Below the pieces are notes generated by a model, which searched no databases, had not been told where the DNA came from, and saw only the letters and a list, made by a program, of their open reading frames with translations. DNA of 64,000 nucleotides, from NCBI GenBank assembly GCA_004431415.1, contig QPMI01000408.1:682001-746000 (forward strand), written 5' to 3'. Each line of letters opens with the position of its first letter. Position 1 is the first letter of the stretch. The position numbers and the translations under genes are program-made. The DNA is from Cyanophora paradoxa (Eukaryota; Glaucocystophyceae; Cyanophorales; Cyanophoraceae). Below are positions 21,771 to 37,470 of this stretch, piece after piece.

Positions 21771-23533
21771 ATGTCGGGCCCGTCGTAGAGGGGCTCGCAC
21801 TCGCGGGCGGCGACGCGGATGGCCTCGTCCACCACCGCCGCCACCGCCTCCGGGTGCTCCTCGTGCGGCAGCAGCGCCCCCTGCGAGGCCGGGGGGGGGG
21901 GGGGGGGGAGGGGGAGGGGGGGGAGTCAGCCGGAGGGCTAGAGGAAGAAGAAGAAGGGTGGGGAGGGCGGGCTCGAGAGCGAGAGCGAAGAGAGGAAGCT
22001 AGAAGAAGTGGGAGGCCGGGGCGGGGGCGGGGCGCGGGGGGGGGGGGGGGGGGGGTGGGTAACGGTGCGGACCGGGACCTCGCGGCGGGTGGCGCCGGGC
22101 GTGCCCGCCAGGTCCTCCATGTCCGCCTTGGAGGAGGGCGGCGCCGCGCGGCCCACCAGCACGTTCACCTGAGGCGGAGGGAGCTAAGCTCAAGAGCTTA
22201 AGATTCAGAGCTTGAGCTTAAGCTGAAGCTTGAGAAGTCGAGCCGGGGCCGATGGAGCGGCGACGCCCCGTTTCCTGTGGGCGCACCGAGCAGCCGGGGA
22301 TGCGCGAGAAGCCCACCATGACGCCCTGCGCCGGGCCGGCCCGGCTCAGATGCCCGTGAGCGGGCGGGCGGGGGCGGGGTCCGGCTCAGACTCGGGTGAG
22401 CCGACCTGGGAGAGGCAGAGGTAGATGGGCTTGGAGCGGTAGAGGTCGAGCCCGCCGGTGACGAAGCTCAAGCTCGCGTTGAAGGCACCCGGGTGCCGCG
22501 TCTCCTGCGCGAGCCGAGCCAAGCCAAGAAGTCAGGAAGGAAGGGAGAAGTGGTGGAGAAAAGGAGCGGAGCGCCACTCGCCTGGGCCTTGGCGGCGATG
22601 AGCTCGGGCGTGGCGAACGAAGGGTCGCCGTACACGTGCGCCTTCAGCTGCCGCTCGATCTGCTCCGGCGTCACGAGGCTGCGGCGGGTGGCTCGGGTCA
22701 GGTCAGGTCCGGTCGGTCAGGTCAGATGTGATCTGATCCGAGCCCCCCCCGCGCGCGCCTGCGGTAGAGGGAAGGCCCGACGACGCGCGTCGTGATGACG
22801 TTTCGGAGGGCCGTGAGGGCGACGCGCTCGAGGGTCGGGAGGTTGATCTTGCGCGAGAGGAGCGTGGGGAGGGGCCCGCGGAAGGTCGGGCTGACGAGCG
22901 TGAGCGACATGAGGCCCGGGATGGGCTGCGCGGAGGTGCTGAGCACGCCCAGGGCGTAGGAGCAGCCGTGGCCCGCCATCACGAGGTGGATCCGCGAGTC
23001 GGGGCTGCGAGGCGCGCAGCGCGCGGCGCGCGCGAGGGAGCGCGTCAGCTATATAAAGGCGCGAGAGGGCCGAACCTGCAGGCGCACAGCTCCTTCCCGA
23101 TGGCGTTGATGAGGGAGCGCAAGTACTCCATCATGGCGTGGCCCCTGTGCGTCACGTTCGTCGGCCGCAGGTCGCCCCAGCCGGGCCAGTCGAAGGCCAT
23201 GCGAGTGGAGTGCTCGGAGATGCGCTCCAGCATCGCGTGGCCCTCTTTCCGCGTCGACACGGTGCTCAGCGCCGGCAGGTGGAGGACGACGTCCGGGGCG
23301 GGGCCGCCGCCGCCGTGGAACAAGTCTCCCGTGACCTTGCCCCAGCGCGGTAGCTCAAGCTCGAACGTATGCGCTTTTGAGGCCGCCGTCGATGCGGCGC
23401 GCCGAGCGCCGCGAGCCGGCGCGAGCGCCCTCCAACTCGCCGCAGCCGCGAGCGGCGCGGCGTGCAGGCGCATCGCCGTCGCTGATGCGATGCCGGCCGC
23501 GCCGCTCGGCCGCAGCGCGCGCGAGACAATCAT
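21743..23533 (-). CDS. Alpha/beta hydrolase with organelle-type leader
   Basis: Minus-strand exons begin at 23533 with an Ala/Arg-rich leader (RLHAAPLAAAASWRALAPARGARRA) that looks like a plastid or mitochondrial presequence; a second Met lies at 23473. The body matches plant/cyanobacterial-type alpha/beta hydrolases: PDVVLHLPALSTVSTRKEG, MAFDWPGWGDLRP, IHLVMAGHGCSYALGVL, LVSPTFRGPLPTLL, PGAFNASLSFVTGGLDLY, VNVLVGRAAPPSSKADMEDL and LLPHEEHPEAVAAVVDEAI. The last supplies the likely catalytic His. The nucleophile elbow reads GHGCSY rather than a clean G-x-S-x-G, so the active-site Ser is uncertain. At least two introns start with GC (CAG|GCGCGC, CAG|GCGAGT). The stop at 21743-21745 is 127 bp from that of XRCC3. 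The substrate cannot be told from sequence. Confidence 0.82.
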
Positions 23534-24544
23534 CGCTGCGGGTAGACGCTTCGACTTCTGCGCCTGTCGGTCGAACGTTTACCTGCTCTGGATGCAGGCC
23601 GATGCTAGAAGTTGCCGCGCGCTGCTCGAGGGGTTCGGATGCCCCGCACTCAGTGCCAACTTGACGAGTCGACCGTACCCCAGACCCGTCCGAGCCCCCG
23701 GTCCTCGCCGCTCCACAAACAGCTCGCTGCTGAAGCGCGCGGTATGCTGCGGCGCGAATGATGCGAAGCTCGTCTTCGCGACCTGCAACGGCGTGCTTGC
23801 AGTGGGGCACCCCCAAGCGTACGCGCGCTAGCCGCTGAGCGCTAGCGCTAGCGCCAGTACTATAGCTAGTGCTCCACCTCCCGGTGCACGTGCTGCGGGC
23901 GCCTTAAACTTGCGCCCTTGCAGAGCCCTTTCGGGCGATCGGGCGGGACGACGGGGCATCATATGGCCTGGAATCCCGGCCCGGATCCGGAGAATGCTCT
24001 CAGCAGCTTTGTTCAGCTTTAGCCGACGTCGCCGTCGACGTCTGGCTGCGCTCTGCCCGATCGCGAGCTCGAGATCTAGAACTCGAATCGAATTTCAATT
24101 CATAATTATATTGCAAGCGCCTGCGCCGGCGCCGGCGCGAGGCTGCGAAGGTCTCCCTAGCAAGGCCTGGCGAGGCTGGCGAGTGTTCGAACGCTCCAAG
24201 AGGTTCTCAATACCGAATATGTATTCGCTGTAGACCCCCCACTATACAGCCCGCTGAAAAAGGGACATAATCTCAAGGGGAAGCGGGATACGACCAAGAG
24301 ACCGCCCAAAGAACTACTGCTCTGCCTCCTGGAATCTCATGGCGAACAGGAAAGGGAATCGAAGAAGACCTAGGGGAGGGAGCGGGGCTGTCGGACTTTC
24401 TGACTGTTTCTGTTTTCGAAGTATTCATTGAAAGGATCGAACTGTGGAGGCGTGGGACTGTACGCGGGATCGAAAGAAGGCGTGAAGACAAAGAGGGACT
24501 AGTGTACAGGGGCGCGCCCTGGCCTGGGGCACCCGAGCGGCGCC
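23534..24544. other. Intergenic: DDX3 3' flank and hydrolase upstream region
   Basis: Both neighbours are on the minus strand. This kilobase holds the DDX3 3' UTR and the hydrolase promoter. I see no further gene. 23830-23870 is a run of GCTAGC/AGCGCT palindromes. Confidence 0.5.
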
Positions 24545-29378
<4,834 letters not shown>

Positions 29379-29609
29379 GACCGCGGCCGGAGGAGCCTAC
29401 GTGCCGGAGGACGGCGATCCTAGCTGGCCTGCCCTAAGCCCGGCGACGCCGAGCCGCCGAGAAGCACGCTTCTCGCGCGAAAAACCTAGTACCCTCCCGG
29501 GGGAACCGACCTGGCTTGGGTACAGAAGGTGCGCCGCGCGCCTCAAAGCGCGCCTTGGCCAATCGGCCTATCTCGCCAGCCGACACGCCCGCAGCACGGG
29601 TTCGGAGCC
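29379..29609. promoter_or_regulatory. Short bidirectional promoter region (DDX3-like / NDUFB2)
   Basis: Only 231 bp separate the divergent start codons, so a shared bidirectional promoter is inferred. No TATA-like element is obvious. Confidence 0.5.
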
Positions 29610-29847
29610 ATGCGTCCGTTCCAAGCGAAGGCCTTCGGTGGCTTCGTTCCGCCCGACCCGAAGTGGTATCACGTTCGGCTGGGCCAGGTCTTCGGCGCCA
29701 CCATGTGGTTCTGGATCTTCTACCGGGCAAAGGAGGACGGCCCCGCCCTCATCGTGCGCCGTGGCGCCCTTGCGCCTTTGCGCCGCTTTATGATGGATTG
29801 CCGCCGCACAGGGCCTCCGCAAGCCGTGGGACCACCACGACCATTAG
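29610..29847 (+). CDS. NDUFB2: NDUFB2-like accessory subunit of mitochondrial complex I
   Basis: Two exons (29610-29753 and 29812-29847) give a 60-residue protein. The core MWFWIFYRAKEDGPALI followed by GLRKPWDHHDH matches the single-helix AGGG/B2 subunit of NADH:ubiquinone oxidoreductase, especially the plant form with its His-rich tail. The hydrophobic WFW helix would sit in the inner mitochondrial membrane arm. An in-frame upstream Met at 29529 would add a 27-residue basic leader (MRRAPQSAPWP) that could be a presequence, so the start is not certain. The intron is 58 nt, GT-AG. Confidence 0.85.
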
Positions 29848-30776
29848 ACGGCTTTTCTGGAGATCTTGCAGGCGCGGAAGCGACACGGAGCTGGGGCGCT
29901 TCGGTAGCTGCCGCCTGTAGGTCGTTGTGCATCGCAGCGTAGGTTTTTATATAAGAAGCTTTGCATTCCATGTCAGCATTTAGCCAGCGGCCAGAATCCC
30001 GGCGATAGCGCAGCGCCTGTCAACCTCCGCCGCGGGCCAGCGGACTGCTGGCGTCGCGGTTCCACGCCGGACTCGGCAGTCGCGATGGGCGACGACGGAG
30101 TGTTTACTGCGTGCTCGATGGCGACTCGGGCAGTCGTCACAGCCTGGACGGGATGGGATGGTCGCGCCATCGCTCTCCCGCGAGAGCCTTGACGTGTCTT
30201 CGATAGAGGGGCGGGGCGGGGCGGGGCGCCGCGAAGTCTCAGCGGATTCTTTTAAGCTACGTGCAATCCGCGAGATGCGGGTGTCAGAGACGTGCTCCTT
30301 CACAGCGCTCAATGGGGCTGGAGAGAAGGGGTCATCTTCCAGTGCCCGTCCACGCCAGCCGCTGGTACGGCGCCAGCCACGCCAGAATCCCCTCGAGCCG
30401 CGCGCGCTGCCTCCTCCAACGCCGCCGGTCGAGGTCGGCACGAAACGCTTAGCTGGCCGTGGGCGCCAGCCTCGCGGCAGCGCCCATCGGGAGCTCGGGC
30501 TTCGCTGCGCCGCTGCAGCACAACACATTTATAGGGCAGCAGAATGTCAGAAGAGCAGAGTAGGCGGCAGCTATTAATTTTCTCGGTAACGCTGCGGATT
30601 ACCGCCCGCGGCCACCTAGTTCGCAATTAAATTTGGAGGGGTCCGATCCTTCGTAGGCAAGGCCTCCCATGGCCACATCCCTCGTGAGCAAACAGAAGTA
30701 TTGAAGCGTAATAAATGCAGCAAACTAGAGGGGAAGGGGCATGGGTGGGAAAGGAAGCGGGGTGGTCCGCGGTGGG
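29848..30776. other. Convergent intergenic region
   Basis: About 930 bp between the 3' ends of NDUFB2 and Snapin. No convincing gene. It holds a short (GGGGC)n tract near 30209-30228 and otherwise unremarkable GC-rich sequence. Confidence 0.5.
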
Positions 30777-31392
30777 TTACTGAGCGGCGGCCTCTGTAGC
30801 GGACGCGGCCGGCGCAGACGCTGCGGCAGCACCCTTCTTAGCTGATACCGCTGCGTACAGCTCGCCTAACCTGTCTAGCCGCTCCTGCGCGAAGGGGGTG
30901 AGCTCGAGGCCATGGAGCGGGGCGGATGGAGCGCGGAGGGCCTGAACCTGAATGGTGCGGATGGAGTTGGTGACGCCGAAAACGCGCTTTCGTGCGGAGG
31001 AGAGCTTCTGCACGTAGGCGTCGAACGTGGGCCCCTGGAACTTGGCGTTGAACCCGGCGAGGTCTGCGTAGCGCTGTCAGAAACAACGCTCGGGCGCGTG
31101 ACACGACCGGCGCACTCGCGTTGAATGCATCTATCTGGTTGATCAGGTCGCTCTGGCTCTTCAGGACATCCCGCACGGCCTCGTCCGTCGCGGAGAGGGC
31201 GGGCTGGATGGTCAGCGCCAGGCCGCGAGCGAGCAGCGCCTCGGCGCTCCCTGCGCTCGAACAAGGTGAGTTTCCTGCGCGCGCCAACGCCGCGGCGGCA
31301 GCTCCGCGCCGCTGACCTTCTGCCGGCTCCGCGCCCCCCTGAGGAGTCTGTGTGCGCTGCGCCGGCTCCGCGCCCACCTGAGGGGTCGACAT
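30777..31392 (-). CDS. SNAPIN: Snapin (BLOC-1/BORC subunit)
   Basis: Exons 31392-31116, 31063-30948 and 30884-30777 join to 166 residues (human 136). The signature region reads LINQIDAFN ... FQGPTFDAYVQKLSSARKRV ... TNSIRTIQERLDRLGELYAAV. It aligns with Snapin's LREQID...DPYVKKLLNARRRV...LQNAQERLRRLN pattern. Snapin is a small coiled-coil protein shared by BLOC-1 and BORC, which act in endosome-lysosome trafficking and organelle positioning; it is a mainly helical cytosolic subunit. The N-terminus has a short Gln/Ala/Glu repeat (TPQVGAEPAQ / TPQGGAEPAE). The C-terminus is Ala-rich. One intron is 63 nt, so reading through it keeps the frame and inserts 21 residues. Confidence 0.82.
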
Positions 31393-31828
31393 GGGCCTCC
31401 TGGCGGCTCCTAGCTGCTGACCGGTAGGCACAAGTCCGGCGTTCGGATCCGGAGGGGAGGGTTTGAGCAGTACCGGCCAAATACGCCCCAGCCTCCGCTC
31501 CAGTCGCACCAGCTTGTTTGAGCGACTGCTAGGCAGTAGTTACCTACTTTTTCAAGCGGCTACCTGCCTGCACGGCCTTGTTCCCGATCCAGCACACCGG
31601 TACACGCGGAGGTCCCTTGCGGCGGCCCCGCAGAGCTTCCCTCGCGTGTCTCCGGCCAGCCTGCGCCTAGCATCCAGCCGGGGCTCAGCGGCCTGGTTGT
31701 GCGCTCAGGGCCGCATCGCCTGGACTGCCGCCAACGTCCCGCGCAAGCGGCCGTGACAGCATTGGTCTCATCGTAACTCTCGGCGGCAACATCCGCAGGC
31801 CCGCAGCTAAGGCGGCCGCCCCGCTTCC
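31393..31828. other. Divergent intergenic region
   Basis: 436 bp between the start codons of Snapin and the GTPase gene; presumably both promoters. Nothing else is recognised. Confidence 0.4.
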
Positions 31829-32846
31829 ATGGCCGCCGCAGAGGAAAACTTCCGTGCGCTCCTTCGGGCGGCGCCGCACGCGGCAGCGACCGCCGCTCTG
31901 AGCGCCCCTGCGCCCGCGCAGATCTCGGGCTGCGATGCCCCGTCATCGGCGCGGCGCGCTGCGGGAAGTCAACGCTGATCCGGAGGCACATGGGGACGGC
32001 CGCGACGCCCTCGTCGGGGGCCGAGGTCCAGCCGCGCATCGAGTTCCACAACCGCCTCTACGAGATCGAGGAGCGGACGTACTCCATCACGTACTGGGAC
32101 GTGTCCCTCGCGAACGCGACGGAGATGATGGTTCTGGAGGCCAAGCGCCTCTGCGCCTCCTCCCCCTGCTACCTCTTCGTCTTCGACGTCACCAGCAAGC
32201 GGAGCCTCGAAGAAATCGCCCTCTGGGATTCGAACCTCTTCGTCAAGGGCGCCCCGGGCCTGCGCGTCCTCATCGCGTGCGCCCCAATGGGTTTAGGAAC
32301 GCGGCTCGGCCCGAGATGAGCCCGTGCAGGAACAAGAGCGACCTGCCCGATCGCGAGGTCTCCCCCGCCGACGCCGAGGCCTTCGCCAGCTCCAAGAACA
32401 TGGTCCTCCTCGGTCCGCGTACCCCCCCCCCCCCCGTCGTCTCTTCCCCCCTTCCCCGTCTCTCGTCCGACCCGAGGCGAGCAGAGGTGAGCGCGGAGAC
32501 GAGCCCCGACGCCGTCATCGAAAACGTTTTCGCCACCCTCGTGCGTACCCCGGCGCTGCCCTAAGAAGAACCTCTCCACCAATCCTGTACCCAGGTGGAG
32601 CTGGTGCACGACATGTACAGCCCTATGGACCCCAAGTCGCTGGCCAAGTTCAGCATCCGCATGGGGAAATTTGCCCTGGCCGCGGCGGCCAAGGCGGGGT
32701 CGGGAGCCGGCGCCAAGATGCGGGCCGGCGCCGGCGCCGGCCGCGAGATCAAGGACGTCTCGACCACCGTCTCATGGTTTGACGGGCCCGACTCGCCGCC
32801 CGCAGAGCCAGTGCACGCGCACCAGCACGTGCATGCAGACGCTTGA
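31829..32846 (+). CDS. Atypical Ras-superfamily small GTPase
   Basis: Exons 31829-31853, 31922-32276, 32330-32412, 32485-32540 and 32595-32846 join to 256 residues. G1 is GAARCGKST (P-loop). G4 is NKSD, completed across an intron (LIANKSDLPDREVS). G5 is SAET, and ENVFATLVELV follows as in Rab/Ras proteins. LFVFDVTSKRSLEEI matches the strand-4/helix-3 region. The switch II position reads YWDVSLANATEMM instead of D-T-A-G-Q/E, so the Gly that contacts gamma-phosphate and the catalytic Gln are missing; slow or absent hydrolysis is inferred. The C-terminus is an Ala/Gly-rich stretch followed by a His-rich tail (HAHQHVHADA) without a CAAX or Cys-Cys prenylation motif. The subfamily is not identifiable. 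Confidence 0.78.
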
Positions 32847-33145
32847 TCGCTCGGCCCAGCCGCTAGATATAATTATAATCATGCGCTTTCCTCTGGTTAT
32901 TGTTGAAAGAGTTCGAACACACACGTGCAGAAAGCAGGAACAAAACGCAGAAAAAGTGATTGACGGGATACGTTGCAGTTGGGGCGCGGGCGGGGGGCAG
33001 GCCGCTCCTGTCCCGCGCGCCGCCCTATCCGAGCGGGACGGCCCCCGCTGATCAAACCGAAGATCGTTATCTCTGTGATTTTTGTGTCTTAAACTGGCGC
33101 CGTCTTCCTTGGCGTCGCTCCGCAGCCCTCTCGCCCTCGAGCCTC

Positions 33146-36100
33146 CTAGTGTCCCTTGGGAAAGATCGCGTCGGCAGCCTCCAGAAGGGTCTTCATCGCT
33201 TGCCTGCGGCGCGTTCGAGAAAGCGGAAGGACGAGAGGGGTACGGGGGCCGCTTTCGGCGCACCGGTTCTCCTCCGAATCGTGGACGACGTCCTTGTCGC
33301 CGGAGTACACCAGCTTGAGAACGAAGCTAAGGGGGGGGGGGAAGGCGCTCAGCGGGGTACTCGATGCGAGAGGAGAGGGAGGGAGGGGTACCGCTTGTCG
33401 CCGAAGCCGCTCTCGACGGCGCTCTGGGGCGGGTCCTTCACCTTCGACGGGTCCTCGCTCTTCCGCATGACCAGCAGCGCCACGTGCTTCACGCCTGGGG
33501 GGTACGCGATCGGACGGGGAAGGGGTACAGGACGGACGGGGCGGGGGTACGCGCGCGAACCGGCCTTGCGGAGGTTCTCGAGGGCGCGCTTGTCCACCGG
33601 CTCGATCTTCGAGTCGCTGCGGAAGAGTCAGCGAGGAAGAAAGAAGAAGGGGAGGGGTACGCTAGAACTAAGAAGAAGAGGGGTACGCGCCTGTAGGCGT
33701 GGCCGACGAGGAGGGCGGCGAGGGGCGCCTGCTTGCCCTCCCCCGCGGCCCCCGAGGAGGCGGCGGCGCCGGCCTGGCGCTGGAGCTCGTCGAGGGAGGC
33801 GAAGTTGAAGATGTAGGGGCGGGCGTGGCCCGCGAAGCCGGAGGAGAGCACGTCCTGCCGGGCGGGAGGGGGGGTCAGGAGGAGGAGGGGGGGGAAGAGG
33901 AAGGCAAAGGCGAAGCTAAGCTGAGAGCTAAGGCAGAGCTAAGCCGCGCTATGCGCCAGAAGAGATAGGAGAGAGGGGCCTGGGTCAGAGGGGAGCGGGC
34001 GGGGGGCGCTCGCTCGCCTTGATGTTGCGGGGCAGCTTCTAGAGTAGGGGCAAGCAGCTAGAATGGCGGAAAGAGCGGGCGGGGGGCGCTCGCGGCTAGA
34101 ATGGTGCTAGAGCTATCTTCAAAAGCGGGCGGGGTAGGCTCGCCTTGATGTTGCGGGGCAGCTTCTCCATCTCGCGGGACTGGAAGACCGCGATCACCGC
34201 CTCCTGCCTCCGCTCCGGCGCCTTCTTCTCCGCCGGCTTCGAGGAGGAGGCGGAGGCGGAGGCGCCGGGGGCGGCGCCGGCGCCGGCGGTTTTGGAGGGA
34301 GATTCCGAGGACTTCTTCTCGTACCCGGGCGGCGGCCCGATCTGGGTACGGATTCAGAGGACAGAGGGGGGGAAGAGGGGGGGGTAGAAGAGAAGGGCGC
34401 ACGTCGGGGCCGGGGCTGCGCTGCTGAGGGCGCCGGGCGTCCGGGTCCTGTCCCAAAAGTCGGCAAGATGGAAGAGGGGGGGGGGGGGGGGGGGGGGATG
34501 AAGCGCACGCGGGCCTTGGGGTCGCCCCCGGGGCTGGGCCCGCCCCGCGGGGGCCGCCCCGCCGTCCGCTGCTGCTCACGGTCCCCCGCGGCCTGCGGGC
34601 GGCCGGCCGGAGCATCGCCGGGGGCGCCCCCCTGCGGCCGCTGCGGCCGCCGCGGGCTGGAGAAGAGAAGGAGAGGGGGCTGAGTCGACGGCGGAGAAAG
34701 GGGGCCCCGGGGCTCGAACCTGCGGCCGCGGAGCTGCTCGAGCTCGCGGCGCATGCGCATGCGCGACTCCTCCGACTTGATCACCTGAGCGCGCGGCGGT
34801 GAGGCCCAAGGCCCGTCGCAGGCGGCGGCCCGGGCTGCCCCGGTGCGAGCTAGGGAGGGATAGAGCCTAACCAACTCGAGCAGCACGCCCCGGGGACCCA
34901 CGTACCCCCACTCTCCGCCCCGAGGCGAGCGGCCGGGGGTACAGCCTAGACCAAGCGGGGTACAGTCCCAAAGCAGGCGGCGGGGTACGGGCGAACCTGG
35001 TCGCGGAGGACGACGTACTTGTGGGCGAGGTCCGCGCACTTCTCTGCGCGCGCGGCGTCGGCCCGGGCGCGAGGGAGGCGGGCGGGCGGAGAGGCGGCCG
35101 CCTCAACGCTAAGGCAACCCGCCTAGAGGCGACGAGGAGGCAACGCCAAGGCGGGGCCGAGCCGGGGCGGCCCCCTATTCGGCTAACAGGGCCGGGCGGG
35201 GCGGGGCGGGGCGGGGCGGGGCGGGGCGGGGCGGGCGCACGGTGCTCGGACTGGGCCGCCTCGCGGAGGGATCGCTCCAGCGCCAAATCCCGCCGCAGCT
35301 CCTCCAGCTCCTTCAGATCGGATCGGATCAGATCAGACGGATCAGACGAATCAGACGAATCAGATCAGGTGAGCAGGGTGCAAGTACCTCCAGGGCCGCG
35401 TGGGGTACCTCGACCACGTTCGGGGAGGCCACGACCGCCAGGGGCGCCTGTCGGGGTGGAGGGAGGGCCGGATCATATCTCAGACGGGAGGGGGGGGGTT
35501 CGGGCTGAAAGGAACGCACGGGGGAGGCGGCGGGCGACGGCGACGGGGCCGCGGAGGCCTGCCCGACTCTCAGAGAGGACGGGGGTAGAGGTGGAGGTGG
35601 GGGGGTACGAGGGGCGCACGGGGGACTCGCGGAGGCGCAGGTTCTCGGCCCGCAGGCGGTTTACCTCCGCCGAGAGGACCTGGGAAAGGGGGGTAGGGGG
35701 TCTCAGGGGGGTACAGGCGGCGGAACTGGGGAAAAGCAGTTGGGGGGGGGGGTACCTGGGAGGACATGCGGAGGCTCATGACCTGCTCCTCGAGCAGCAC
35801 GACCTTCGCCTCCCGGTCCTTCAGCTGCGCCGAAAACGCTCGTTCTTTGTATGGGGGGAGGGGACTGGAGGGGGGTACACGCGCCTCGGCCTCGAGGGTG
35901 CGGATGCGGGCGGCGTTGGCGGGCCCGTCGGAGGCGTGGGCGCCGTCGGCGCCACCCACGAGGCCCGAGCGGAGCACGTGGAGGAGCTCCGAGGACTGCG
36001 GTTCGGGTGGAAACGGAATCGGGCCCCGCGCGGATTCGAACGCGGACCTTCGAAGCGAGCTGGTCGCGGACGTAGGAGAGCTCGGCGCGGAGGCAGTCGA

Positions 36101-37126
36101 CCTCGGCTCGGAGCGCGTCGCTGGTGATGGAGGCGAGGCGGGCCTCCAGCTGCGCCTGGTCCTTGGCGCGCCGCGCCTGGTTCGCACCGTGCGTCCCGTC
36201 CGTCGAGGCCGCCCCGTCCGCCGAGCGGGGCGTGAGCGAGCCCGGGCTCGGCTGGAGCGAGGAGGCGTTCATGGCGTGCGGGGCGAGGAGGAAGTTGGCG
36301 GCCCCGGGCGAGGTCGCCCCGCCGGCGGCGCGCGCCGGCGGCCTGAGGACGCCGGCCGCGCCGGCGGCGGGCGAGGCGGGTCGCCTGGGCTCCACTGCGG
36401 CGAGGAGGTGGAGGAGAGGGCGGGGCGGGCGAACTGGACGGTGATCTGGGCGTGCGCGGCGGCCCCGGCGTGCCGTTCGCCGTCGGCGACGTCGAGGAGG
36501 CCGGGCGGCCGCCATGTGCGGGAGCAGACGGGCCGCGAGCGACGGGCCGCTCGGGCCGTGCGGCGGCCGGGCCGCCGCCGGGGCCGGGGCCGGCGCGCCC
36601 GCGACGGGCGTGACGGCCGGCGTGATCTCGAGCGGGCTCTGAGACTCCAGGTTGTCGGGGCGGTCGCCGCGGTTCGCGGGTCCCGCCGCGCCCCCGCGGC
36701 CGCCCCGGACGCCGCGCCGCACGGTCAACGGAACGCCGGCGGCCCAGGCTGCCGGAGCTGCCGGTTCGCTGGACTCGGAGGGCGGCGGGCGCTCCCTCGG
36801 AGCGGATTGCGCGCGCTGCTTGATCGACGTGATCGGCTCCGGCTGCTCAACGCCCGGCGCCTGGCCGCCTGCGAGTGCGTTGCGTGAGTTCGAAGGCTCC
36901 ATTCGGAGGCTGTCGACGACGATACACGGTCGCGTGCGAGCACGACGCCGGCGCACCCTTCTTCTTGAACGATGGAGCCGTCAGCGTGACGAGCGGCGTG
37001 GACGAAGTCGCCCCGGAGGGGGCAGCTGAGTCCGCGGTCGACGCCGTCTTCGGGCGGTACTGCATCTGAGGCGTTCGATGGCCGCCTCGACCGCGTCCGG
37101 AATGACCACCTCGACCGCCTGCATCG
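33146..37126 (-). CDS. Large coiled-coil protein of unknown function
   Basis: Many short minus-strand exons, linked by compatible phases, end at 33146. The N-terminal part is Pro/Ala-rich low complexity (LVTLTAPSFKKK, PSLAARLLPHMAA). A segmented coiled coil follows: LEARLASITSDALRAEVDCL, LRAELSYVRDQL (36170-36050), AARIRTLEAEA, LKDREAKVVLLEEQVMSL, LSAEVNRLRAENLRLRES, LKELEELRRDLALERSLRE and EKCADLAHKYVVLRDQ. A C-terminal block shows AVIAVFQSREMEKLPRNIK, GHARPYIFNFASLDELQ, KRALENLRKAGVKHVALLVM, FVLKLVYSGDKDVVHDSE and the end QAMKTLLEAADAIFPKGH. I recognise no family. The start near 37126 is a guess. Two introns look GC-AG (AAG|GCGAGC near 34144, CAG|GCGCGT near 33690). Confidence 0.65.
34012..34166 (-). 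repeat. Donor-site duplication in a coiled-coil-gene intron
   Basis: The 29 bp at 34138-34166 cover the exon end coding KLPRNIK and its GCGAGC donor. They recur exactly at 34012-34040 within the intron (offset 126). The G-rich word GCGGGCGGGG also recurs at about 33995, 34076 and 34124, so the intron looks built from repeated copies of its own 5' end. Confidence 0.9.
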
Positions 37127-37470
37127 CACGGAGCAACGTCAGGGACCACGTGAGAGGTCGAGAAGGGCAAGAGTCACCAAACACCCCTGCGCCATTGTCC
37201 GCCATCGCTGCTGGGTTCAGCAAGCCTTCGTTCAATTCTTGGTGTTCGCTAGAGCCGCAGCGAGCCGCTGCCTTCGTTCCGACGCGTCTGAGCCGCTGCC
37301 CAGGACGTGAAACTTCCGCAAGTGGACGAAAATCTGGACCGACTCGGAGCCGAACTGCTGTCTTCGGGTCCGAGTGGTGCAAGACAAGGCATTGCCAGGC
37401 TTCGCTATAGCTAGGCGTCCCGTAGCGTCGCTCCCGGCCTCTCCGCACAGCCGCACAGCTCTGCGGCGTC

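Noticed and set aside
31116-31265. GC donor (AAC|GCGAGT) in Snapin
   Set aside because: A GT donor two bases further on (GCGA|GTGCGC) keeps the frame and the Snapin alignment, so a GC-AG intron is not needed here.
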